Source of the DNA: Druceiella hillmani
Lineage: Eukaryota; Arthropoda; Insecta; Lepidoptera; Hepialidae
Direction: 5' to 3'
DNA: 64,000 nt
Assembly (NCBI GenBank): GCA_039881145.1
Contig: JAYKKI010000016.1
Coordinates: forward strand, 10,007,001 to 10,071,000
Below, piece by piece: positions 54,332 to 64,000 of this stretch (within the stretch, counting starts at the first letter, position 1; each line of letters begins with the position of its first letter). The notes beneath the pieces are model-generated. The model saw nothing but the letters and a program-made list of their open reading frames with translations, was not told the DNA's origin and did not search any database. A program made the translations under genes and the position numbers.

Positions 54332-54410
<79 letters not shown>
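54332..54410. repeat. (TA)n microsatellite
   Basis: TA run with one TTTATA interruption. Absent from the matching position of the right arm. Confidence 0.96.
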
Positions 54411-54413
<3 letters not shown>

Positions 54414-55244
54414 CTACGAATAAAACGAGAAAATCAAATTCGCTTTTAAATTTTGAATAGGTAATTAAAAACACATACATATATTCCAATTTAACCACAA
54501 TTAGTTATGCTGGAAACCTGCAAAATTTTTGAAGTACGAATTTTACTACTTCTTACGTAACATATACCAATTCATAATAAATTCAGTTAACAGTTATATA
54601 AATTTGGATTAAACAGAAATACGTGAACAGCCTAGATATCACTAGAACTCACATAATAAATGATATACAAGCAATGGAGCGGAGGAGTGAGTAAAAGTAA
54701 ATATATTTGTATTTAAAGCGTAAGTAATTTAAAATATATTATACAGAGGAGGTGAAAACAACTTTTCTTTGAAGGTGTGGGTTTTATATAAACACTTAAA
54801 CAGACAAAAGGAGGTCTAGAAGATAAGGTGATCCGAGACAAATAAAAGACAAGGGAATGAAAATACATGCTCTATCACCATTACCGTCATCCATAAATAC
54901 TATAATATTTGACGTTGAAAACCTAAAGTAGGTCATAAATATGTTTAGTGTAATAGATATTCGATCGTATACAAAATGTAAACATGCGAATTATTTAGAT
55001 AAACCTCTTAACAGTAACTTCTTAATTAATGCCTCTTAACGGAGAAAAATGCGACTACGATAACATAACACAGTTCAGAAAGAAATATTAGCAACTTCCA
55101 CAATTTTGTATTTTTTTTTGGCTTTACTTCCAAAAAGTTTACGTGTGATACCTCTTGTTATGGAGTCTTGTTGTGTTATTAATAATAAACAAAGTTTAGT
55201 CAGAAGATCCAAGTGTAGAATTGAATAAAATGAGGTACTCGTCG

Positions 55245-55325
55245 TCGTGGTGTATTGGGTTAATCACAAGGAATACGGCATTTGACGACGCATCACGGAG
55301 ACCCGTGATCGATTCCCGACCGTTA
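55245..55325 (+). repeat. tRNA-derived SINE head, left-arm copy
   Basis: Carries internal RNA polymerase III promoter-like boxes: TGGTGTATTGG (55248-55258), like an A box (TRGYNNANNGG), and GATCGATTC (55307-55315), an exact match to the B-box consensus GWTCRANNC. The region between them, GTTAATCACAAGGAATACGG with CATTTGACGACGCATCACGG, is tRNA-length. A full tRNA cloverleaf cannot be drawn reliably, and no acceptor stem was confirmed. It lies within the inverted repeat. Confidence 0.68.
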
Positions 55326-57417
55326 TGATTGGCTATAAAAGATTACTTTCGTAGCAATAAGTCCGTCATATGTATCAATTAGACACATTAAAGTAGATAA
55401 ATAAATAAATGAATAGTTCTTTATTACAGTTTTCATTCTGTCTAAACTATTAAATATAGCTTCTAAATTTCAAAGTCGCAGTATATTTGAATCGATATTT
55501 GTTATAAACAAATTTGTCAAAAAAAAAATTAACAACATTAAATGAAATTTTTGTCTTTAATAAAATATATTCTTTATTAACTATGTCAGTTGGATTTTGT
55601 GTCACATATGTGAAAACAGTTGCATTATTATTGTAGCTTTGTTTAAGTATCAAACTTGTCTCTATTATTATAAAAACGATAAAATGTCATAGACAATAAG
55701 AAAAAGATATTGTTATTAAGCTCATTCTGTTAAAGAGTTATTGTTATGTTTTTAATGGGTAATCACTTATTACCAACAACTGTTACTTTTGATAAAAATA
55801 TACCCTTAAATTCCCCGTATATCCAGTTTAATGAGTAATTACCTATTACCTATAAATTGCTTATAGATAAGATTTAATTATAATTAGTTAATTCGATCGG
55901 AATTAACTTTGGCGCAACAAAAATGCCCCAAAGTTAATTGCAATCGAAAATATTTTTTTGTAATTTTCGTTCCTAAGTTTTAATCGACAATATACAAAGA
56001 TTTTAAATATTACCGGGTATTAGGCTTATGGTTTACAACTATATTTAAAATCAAAATGTATTCTAATTGCCCAAATAATTAAACATATTTTTCCATACTT
56101 TTTGACAATTAAAATGAACGATCTTGAATTTTCTATGAATATGAATAAATAATTATTCCATTATTTTCATTGGTCCGAAAAAACTTCGTAAAATTGAAAA
56201 TATAAAAATAAGTTACTTAAACAATTTAGAAATAACAACACATTTTTGATGAACCTTAATTAAAGCAGATTTTGATCGATGTAGATCATTTTATCTTAGC
56301 TAAAATTTTACGAAATATAATAAATTTTTTTTTCTTTAAATTTATACTACTACTGCAAACTTATCAGTAAATAAAATTTCCAACTTTTGTTCTTTTGATC
56401 CTGGTATCGACAGAATCAATCAGACTGATTGTAGTATGATAATTTTTATAGTAAAACATATCCCTCAAACATTTGAATGAGCATAGACATGTTTAAAACG
56501 ATAAAAAAGCAACCAATGGAGAAAGTCACTTGGAATATATTAAGAATATAGGAAGTTCATAATCACGTACGACTTCTTTATAAACTCAGTTTCAAATACC
56601 ACTTACAGTCGTCTTTAAGTATAAAATTCTAATTCATTGAATTTTAGACCTTTTAAGACCCTTTTATATTGCATTAATCTAACAGTATTAATAATTTAAA
56701 ATTCTTCATAAAATTTAAATTCGAATTTTGTAACATCTGAAGTCCATCGGTATCAGATTTACTTGCCGCAATTTTTACTTCCTAACCTTTATACTTTAAA
56801 GAATTTTGGCTTGATATCAGCTAGAATTAGAGCTAATGCTCAATGTCATAATTTTAATTGTTATTGTACTTCATATGCCTCATATATTTAATAATTGAGT
56901 AATTTCATATGTCCTATCTGTGCAATTACATCCTGTTATTAAATCCATTATTATACAATTCGCAGTGGTTTTTAAGTATAAGTTCATAATTAAATAAACC
57001 AATAAATATTTTAAGATTCTTGTATATGGGGATTATATCAAATTAATCTACCGGTATTTGTATTCGAAATAAAATGTTTTAAAAAACCGACTTCAAAAAA
57101 AGTAAAAAAATACATAACTGAAAATAGGTACTTATTTATTTGCAATAAATAACTAATTACTTATTTTTGAAGTCGGTGCCAGAACTGTCGATCAAGTTAA
57201 ACAAATTCATAATTTAATTTCTTTAGAATTTAAATAAAAACTTTAACTTCTAATGTACTTCCAATGCTAAATAGATTCATAAAGGGCGTATTTATAACAT
57301 TAAATTTACATCTGTTCGGCGGTGCAGGCACCAACTTTATATATAAGTAATTAAGATATTTATTGCAAATAAGTAAGTACCTATTTTGAGTCAATTATTT
57401 TTTACGTTTTGGTACCT

Positions 57418-58107
57418 GCTCACTGCTAGTAGTGCTATAGGTATGGTCCTATATAAATATGATGATGATCTGATGAAAAGACCTGGAGACCAACGATGAA
57501 ACTCCTTATCGGATGATAGTAATCAAACGTAATTCGAGATATTTACTACTGAATCTTTTTATAAACTATTTATATTGCAAAATAACTGCACCATCGACCA
57601 GGTCAGTGCATGATAATGAAATCTGAAGATGAATAATGTAACTCATTAACTAATGGTAGTAAATCGGTGGTGATCCATATATATATGTCACTGGTTAGTC
57701 GTTACTTCAGTTATTAATTTGTGAAATCTTATATTGGATTTTGGATATGGAGAACGGATCTGTTCAAGTGGTAGTTTTTAATTTGCAAAATCTGATATTA
57801 TACTTTGGATATGGAGAACCGAACTCCTTAACGGCTAACAGCTAACCATTGGCGAGTACTACGATCGCTTCTTTTGCTATGTGTCGACGATAATCAACTT
57901 TAGACCGAGAAAAAATTATCTACATACTAGCTTCTGCCCGTGACTTTTAATAATTGCACAAAATTGTAAGAAACAAAATAATTGTGATGTTAATTTTAAT
58001 ATATTTACCACTGAAAATTCTAAAATAAAATCTTAGAATTTTCCGTGATTAATGTATTAAAATTTTGAAAAATTTTTGAAAAACCTTTCTTCGACTTCAA
58101 AAAAGAT
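57418..58107 (+). repeat. Spacer of the inverted repeat: tandem units of repeat U
   Basis: Begins GCTCACTGCTAGTAGTGCTA and runs through about four diverged 120-bp-type units. These include GATGATGATCTGATGAAAAG, AACTCCTTATCGG, ATCGACCAGGTCAGTGCATG and GGATATGGAGAACCGAACTC. It then reaches ACTAGCTTCTGCCCGTGACT near 57935-57955 and the U hairpin. Continues without a break into the right arm, so the right arm plus spacer is one U copy and the left arm is the partial mirror. Confidence 0.8.
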
Positions 58108-60174
58108 AGGTACCAAAAAGTAAAAAATAATTGATTCAAAATAGGTACTTACTTATTTGCAATAAATATCTTAATTACTTATATATAAAGTTGGTGCCTG
58201 CACCACCGAACAGATGTAAATTTAATGTTATAAATACGCCCTTTGTGAATCTATTTAGCATTGGAAGTACATTAGAAGTTAAAGTTTTTATGTAAATTCT
58301 AAAGAAATTAAATTATGAATTTGTTTAACTTGATCGACAGTTCTGGCACCGACTTCAAAAATAAGTAATTAGTTATTTATTGCAAATAAATAAGTACCTA
58401 TTTTCAGTTATGTATTTTTTTACTTTTTTTGAAGTCGGTTTTTTAAAACATATTTTGTTTCGAATACAAATACCGCTAGATTAATGTGATACAATCCCCA
58501 TATACAAGGATCTTAAAATATTTATTGGTTTATTTAATTAGGAACTTATACTTAAAAACCACTGCGAATTGTATAATATTAGATTTAATAACAGGATGTA
58601 ATTACACAGATAGGACATATGAAATTACTCAATTATTAAATATATGAGGCATATGAAGTACAATAACAATTAAAATTATGACATTGAGCATTAGCTCTAA
58701 TTCTAGCTGATATCAAGCCAAAATTCTTCAAAGTCTAAAGGTTAGGAAGTAAAAATTGCGGCAAGTAAATCTGATACCGATGGACTTCAGATGTTACTAA
58801 ATTCGAATTTAAATTTTATGAAGAATTTTAAATTATTAATACTGTTAGATTAATGCAATATTCAAGGGTCTTAAAAGGTCTAAAATTCAATGAATTAGAA
58901 TTTTATACTTAAAGACGACTGTAAGTGGTGTATGAAATTGAGTTCGTACGTGATTATGAACTTCCTATATTCTTAATATATTCCAAGTGACTTTCTCCAT
59001 TGGTTGCTTTTTTATCTTTTTAAACATGTCTATGCTCATTCAAATGTTTAAGAGATATGTTTTACTATAAAAATTATCATACTACAATCAGTCTGATTAA
59101 TTCTGTCGATACCAGGATCAAAAGAACAAAAGTTGGAAATTTTATTTACTGATAAGTTTGCAGTAGTAGTATAAATTTGAAGAAAAAAAAATTTATTATA
59201 TTTCGTAAAATTTTAGCTAAGATAAAATGATCTACATCGATCAAAATCTGCTTTAATTAAGGTTCATCAAAAATATGTTGTTATTTCTAAATTTCGTAAC
59301 ATATTTTTATATTTTCTATTTTACGAAGTTTTTCCTGACCAATGAAAATAATGGAATAATGATTTATTCATATTCATAGAAAATTCAAGCTCGTTCATTT
59401 TAATTGTCAAAAAGTATGGAAAAATATGTATAAATATTTGGGCAATTAGATTACATTTTGATTTTAAATATAGTTGTAAACCATCAGCCTAATACCCGGT
59501 AACATTTAAAATTTTTGTATATTGTCGATTAAAGCTTAGGAACGAAAATAACAAAAAAATATTTTCTATTGCAATTAACTTTTGGGGCATTTGCGTTGCG
59601 CCAAAATTAATTCCAATCGAATTGACTAATTATGATTAAATCTTATCTATAAGCAATTTATAGGTAATAGGTAATTACTCATTAAACTGGATATACGTGG
59701 AATTTAAGGGTATATTTTTATCAAAAGTATCATTTGTTGGTAATAGGTTATCCCATTAAAAAAATAACAATAACTCTTTAACAGAATGAGCTTAATAACA
59801 ATATCTTTTTCTTATTGTCTATGATATTTTATAGTTTTTATAATAATAGAGACTAGTTTGATACTTACACAAAGCTACAATAAAAATACAACTGTTTTCA
59901 CATATTTGACGCAAAATCCAACTGACATAGTTAATAATGAATATATTTTATTAAAGACAAAAATTTCATTTAACATTGTTATTTTTTTTTGACAAATTTG
60001 TTTATAACAAATATCGATTTAAATATACTGCGACTTTGAAGTTTAGAAGCTATATTTTATAGTTCCGACAGAATGAAAACTATAATAAAGAACTATTTAT
60101 TTATTTACTTATCTACTTTATTGTATCTAATCGATACTAATCAAGAAGAGTGAAAGTAATCTCTTATAGCCAAC

Positions 60175-60258
60175 CATAACGGTCGAGAATCGATCACGGG
60201 TCTCCGTGGTGCGTCGTCGAATGCCATATTCCTTGTGATTAACCCAATACACCACGGC
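60175..60258 (-). repeat. tRNA-derived SINE head, right-arm copy
   Basis: Mirror of 55245-55325. The B-box-type GATCGATTC reads on the minus strand at 60187-60195 and the A-box-type TGGTGTATTGG at 60244-60254. Both boxes are unchanged from the left-arm copy. Confidence 0.68.
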
Positions 60259-60560
60259 GACGAGTACCTCATTTTATTCAATTCTACACATGGATCTTCT
60301 GACTAAACTTTGATCATAAACAATATAACACACGAAATGTCTTTAAAATAGACACTGAATGCTTAAATTTTTTTTTAATGGATAGGAAATGGTTTGTAAA
60401 TAATTTTGGAATATTTAATGACAAAATAATATAAAAGAGTTTTTTTACCTTTCTACATGTCTTATAGGGATATTGGCTTCCAAGAATGTTATTACAAAAA
60501 TGCAAAAAATAAATTTTTTTCGTTTCATGGGGCATGTCAAGGAGGGTTTTTATTTATCAG

Positions 60561-60680
60561 TATATATATGTGTGTGTGTATGTGCGTGTGCGTTTGTATG
60601 TACGTGTGCGTGTAGTTGTGGGTGTGCATATGCGTGTGCGTTTGCGTGTGCGCTTGCATGAGTGTAGGCATGTGTGTATA
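60561..60680. repeat. (TG)n microsatellite with CG-rich interruptions
   Basis: TATATATGTGTGTGTGTATG followed by GTGCGTGTGCG-type units. The open frames rich in C, A, V and R are artefacts. Confidence 0.95.
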
Positions 60681-61983
60681 TTTAATCAAATAAACATTGA
60701 AAAATTCACCACGCAATATTGCCTAGAACTTCTTTTTAGTCCTTTCGGTAATTTTCGAATTAGAAATTTGGTTTTTAACCTTAAATTGTTAGTTATCAAT
60801 CCGTAGTAAATCCCGGGATAATGGAGCAAAACATTGTTTATTCTATCAATGAACGGTCCCCACACAAAAACCATAGGGTTTTGAAAGACTAATAAGGTTT
60901 TTGAAAGACTAAAAAGAAAATTAAAAAAAAATTATCTGACTCCATCATAAGAGGCATCACACGTAAGATTTTTGGAAGTAAAGCCAAAAAAAAATACAAA
61001 ATTGTGGAAGTTGCTAATATTTCTTTCTGAACTGTTATGTTATCGTATTCGGATTTTTCTCTTAGGCTTTACTTAAGAGGTTTATAATACCGTTAAGAGG
61101 TTTATCTAAATAATTCACATGTTTACATTTTGTATACGGTCGAATATCTATTACACTAAACATATTTATGACCTACTTTAGGTTTTCAACGTCAAATATT
61201 ATAGTATTTATGGATGACGGTAATGGTGATAGAGCATGTATTTTCATTCCCTTGTCTTTTATTTGTCTCGGATCACCTTACCTTCAAGACCTCCTTTTGT
61301 CTGTTTAAGTGTTTATATAAAACCCACACCTTCAAAGAAAAATTGTTTTCACCTCCTCTGTATAAAATGTTTTAAATTACTTACGCTTTGTATGCAAATA
61401 TATTTACTTTTACTCACTTCTCCGCAATTGCTTGTTTATCATTTATTATGTGAGTTCTAGTGATTTGCATAGATAATTTAATGTTATGTTATATTTTAAT
61501 ATGAAATAAATAAATTATTAATAAAATTGTTTAATTTTTTTTTAAATATGGTGTTTATTTGTTTTGCCACGGCATTTAATTAAATAAAGAAGATAACTTA
61601 TGCGGATATATCCAGTTCATTGTTCATCATTGGTTATCCATTTCAGTATTTAAATAAACAAAGTTTTACAAAAATTCAGTTCCTCATATTTATTCTTTCT
61701 TATGTAAACACAATATTCTCTGATAGCTTTATGAAGAAGCGCCTCGTATTTAAGAATAAACACGTAATATAATGAAACATGCTACATTATATTACTAAAT
61801 ATATTTTACAAGATTGTTCAATACAGCAAAATATGTTTACTTTAATCTACTCGTTAAATTCGTTTCATATCTCTTATTGATATCTAAATAAACTAATCTT
61901 ACTGAAACTCTACTGAAGTAGATTAATTCTTCACGGTTACATATTTAATGCAATAAATAGATTTATTTTCCCTAACAAAATGC

Positions 61984-62012
61984 CTATTTTTACTTAATAT
62001 AAGTAAAAATAG
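61984..62012. repeat. Perfect 13-bp-arm hairpin
   Basis: CTATTTTTACTTA, loop ATA, then its exact complement. Confidence 0.85.
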
Positions 62013-62437
62013 ATACAAATAACTGTTTTTCGTATCTCTAATCTGAGATGAAATTCTAATCCCGTCTTCTGCTTTATAATTTTTACACGTGTAGTAGATG
62101 TACCTTTTTCTAATTAAATGAATTTATAAACAAATAAATATATAATGGATTTGGAAAAAATATTACTTTTGAAAATGTTTCGCTTCCGTTTAATAATTCC
62201 CTAGCCTTAAATAAAACGCTGTGAACAAAGTTACAAACACATGTTCTCTAAAAGTTACCTTGTTCTAACATAATTTTGATGGTAACTGGGTTAATTAGAT
62301 TGTGATGTAGTGAGTAGACATAAAAATTAGAAATGTTGTTTTGTGATTAACAACACTTAACCTAGATAATCCATGTGGAAATGTGGCTATTGACATTCTT
62401 AATTAAAGTGCTTGAGGTATCTCGATCCATCACCATA

Positions 62438-62464
62438 CTACCGCCAGTGAGGTGTTGGCGGTAG
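62438..62464. repeat. GC-containing hairpin
   Basis: CTACCGCCA and TGGCGGTAG are exact complements around a 9-base loop, unusual for its GC content in this region. Confidence 0.8.
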
Positions 62465-62778
62465 ATGATATGAATATAGTAAACGAATATTGACGTATAT
62501 CAAAAATAATGTTATCAAGTAGTATAGTATGTATATATATTTTCAATATAGAAGTAGTTCTGGAAATTACGGCATTTCACAGAATGGAATAATTTGAAAA
62601 AGTTTTGTGTATAAAATTTCGCCAGAATTCCCAATAATAAAGCCATTGGGTTTCGCGACGTACATTACGACAAACATTTTTCAATTTTGAGATTTTATGC
62701 TACTTCCTAAGTACTATCTCAATTTAATTTTTTGAAGCTTGTCGTCTGCTTTTATAATAAAAACTACCTTGGTTATAA

Positions 62779-62874
62779 AGACTTATAATGTTTTATTAAA
62801 AAACATTATAAGTCTAAAACCGAAACATTTTCTCACCTTTTTATGGAAGTTCTATTCGCTGTGAATAGAACTTC
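62779..62874. repeat. Two adjacent perfect hairpins
   Basis: The first is AGACTTATAATGTTTT (62779-62794) with 62800-62815. The second is GAAGTTCTATTC (62846-62857) with 62863-62874. Both stems are perfect. The homologous part of copy A (near 12680) has only the left half of the first stem, so the hairpin arose after the duplication. Confidence 0.82.
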
Positions 62875-63030
62875 TAAAAAAATTAATGACTTCAAAGCGA
62901 ATAAATTAATCAACTCAAATCAGATCAAATAAGTTCGTAGGTCAAACAATTTCATCTAATATTAACAGAAATAAACGGTGTGAGATCAAATGTTTTAAGA
63001 AAATTTGAAATAAGCTGTGTAAATTGGTGA

Positions 63031-64000
63031 AAATTAAAAAAAAATTTATTGTGTTATATTGCGATAAGACTTGTTCACCTTTTTACTGTTAAAATATGAA
63101 AGTATATATTTATTTGTTTTAACCCCGCTCTCGTTTGTGTCTTACACTGCGTGCCTTATATCACATCTGTGATGCTGTTCAAATGGTCAGTCTTCCTCCT
63201 ATTGGCTTTTATCCTAATAATGTAAGTATAATATAAGCCTCCAGGAAGGTGTCAACAAAAGTAAAAAAAGAGTGATACGTCACGATCCCCTTTCTGTGAC
63301 ATTTATGTACCTTTGGATATTTATGTTTGTGTATGCATATATACATATGAAGGTACATACGCATGTACATATGTGTATTTTCAAAGGCTTTTAAAACCAA
63401 AAATTGGTACTTTATCGACTACGAACTTTATTATGTAATTATTTTATTATTTCCTAAGGTTTCCCATGGTTTTTTGTTATAATTTTCAAAGTTTTTTCGG
63501 TGATAATTTTTTTTCATTCAAACTAAACATTTTGTAGTAACCGTTACCGTAGCTACAAGTTTTGGTGGCTGATGATTTTTTAAATTTTACGCTCTTTTGC
63601 TATCATTGGAACAAGTGCACTACTATTAATCAGAAATGATTTAATCCTATTTATGACACAATACGAGGTTGGCTAATTTAGTTTGAAAGTATGACTATGT
63701 TATAATTTTATTCGTGTAATATTTGCAAAATTTTTCTTGAAAATGAAGCAATATTTAATGAAAGTATTCTACGGCTTTAGGCTAGAGCACTGTTTTTCTA
63801 CTAGTAATATTCGTAGAAGTTACTTTCACATTCTGTGCAATCATATATCTTTTAACTATTTCAGAATCCATTTTCATAATTCCAGAGGTAGCAGAGGCAA
63901 TAATAATAATATTTGTTTAGATACAGAGTAACTAATATAAAAGCTTTCATATTTAGTAAAATGAAAAGATGTTGAAAACGGAATGAGAATATTATTCTAT
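63031..64000. other. AT-rich DNA without a recognised gene
   Basis: Nothing recognised to the end of the window. A loose TACATATG/CATATATACATA tract lies near 63335-63375. The 64-codon frame near 63737 has no motif. Confidence 0.45.

Larger units (their letters stand above)
54081..57417 (+). repeat. Left arm of 7.6-kb inverted repeat
   Basis: Pairs with 58108-61717. Outer anchor: AATATTGTGTTTAC at 54081 with its reverse complement ending at 61717. Inner anchor: GGTACCT ending at 57417 with AGGTACC starting at 58108. Matching is very high by eye near the centre. For example the block GGCTTGATATCAGCTAGAAT, near 56810, is identical in both arms. The left arm carries a private insertion of about 300 bp (54332-54635) that begins with a (TA)n tract. 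The inner 1.16 kb (56257-57417) is repeat U body. No coding sequence. Confidence 0.9.
58108..61717 (-). repeat. Right arm of 7.6-kb inverted repeat
   Basis: Reverse complement of 54081-57417. Private to this arm is about 600 bp (60337-60940) containing a (TG)n/(CG)-rich microsatellite; in the left arm the flanking sequences are adjacent. The left arm's 300-bp insertion is missing here, the flanks meeting near 61468. The different insertions show that the arms have had separate histories. Confidence 0.9.
61790..63030 (+). repeat. Old segmental duplication, copy B
   Basis: Counterpart of 9050-9850 and 12580-12900 in the same order and orientation. It begins just outside the right arm of the inverted repeat. 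Shared blocks include AAATTCGTTTCATATCT, AATAAACTAATCTTAC, ATCCATGTGGAAATGTGGCT and GGTTATAAAGACTTATAATG. The 2.7 kb that separates the two parts in copy A is about 0.3 kb here. Confidence 0.58.

Noticed and set aside
54081..61717. Possibility that the inverted repeat is a chimeric-read or assembly mirror
   Set aside because: Not fully excluded, but the arms have different insertions of about 300 and 600 bp and many small differences, which an artefact copy would not have.

Overview
The window is a strongly AT-rich, gene-poor stretch of animal DNA. It contains a CR1/Jockey-like LINE fossil, Tc1/mariner fossils, non-autonomous Helitrons, tRNA-derived SINE heads and many long (TA)n microsatellites. 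This mix, together with recurring GAAGTCGG-type and CTAGCTTCTGCCCGTGAC-type repeat modules, fits an arthropod. From memory of similar repeats I lean towards a lepidopteran, but no host gene is present to settle the lineage. I found no intact protein-coding gene. The longest open frames are about 100 codons, and most are either read-through of TA repeats or chance frames in AT-rich DNA.

Layout. 1-6 kb: two nearly identical 411-bp Helitrons (2111-2521, 3294-3704) and a palindromic element (4919-5151). 6.7-8.3 kb: a decayed Tc1/mariner-superfamily transposase on the minus strand, with possible element ends around it. 9-13 kb: one copy of an old, interrupted duplication whose partner lies at 61.7-63 kb; it contains another palindromic element. 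15.1-15.4 kb: a GC-rich island. 18.3-19.1 kb: a 410-bp tandem duplication. 21.4-23.3 kb: an old copy of a long repeat called U here, next to a dead LINE reverse transcriptase. 25-34 kb: three more palindromic elements, one with a (TA)n tract at its hairpin apex, and a striking 48-bp-arm hairpin at 32.6 kb. 34-45 kb: a tandem duplication, the longest (TA)n arrays and two further Tc1/mariner remnants. 48-51.4 kb: extremely AT-rich DNA followed by the fullest copy of U. 53.7-61.7 kb: a U fragment, then a very large inverted repeat (arms of about 3.3 and 3.6 kb around a 690-bp spacer) whose two arms each carry a SINE head and different later insertions.

The genes recognised are all transposon remnants and do not form a working pathway. 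The main interest is structural. One feature is the 7.6-kb foldback built from copies of U. The other is a family of palindromic elements flanked by direct repeats of 9 to 13 bp, which fits no simple cut-and-paste transposon. All boundaries and identities were judged by eye.
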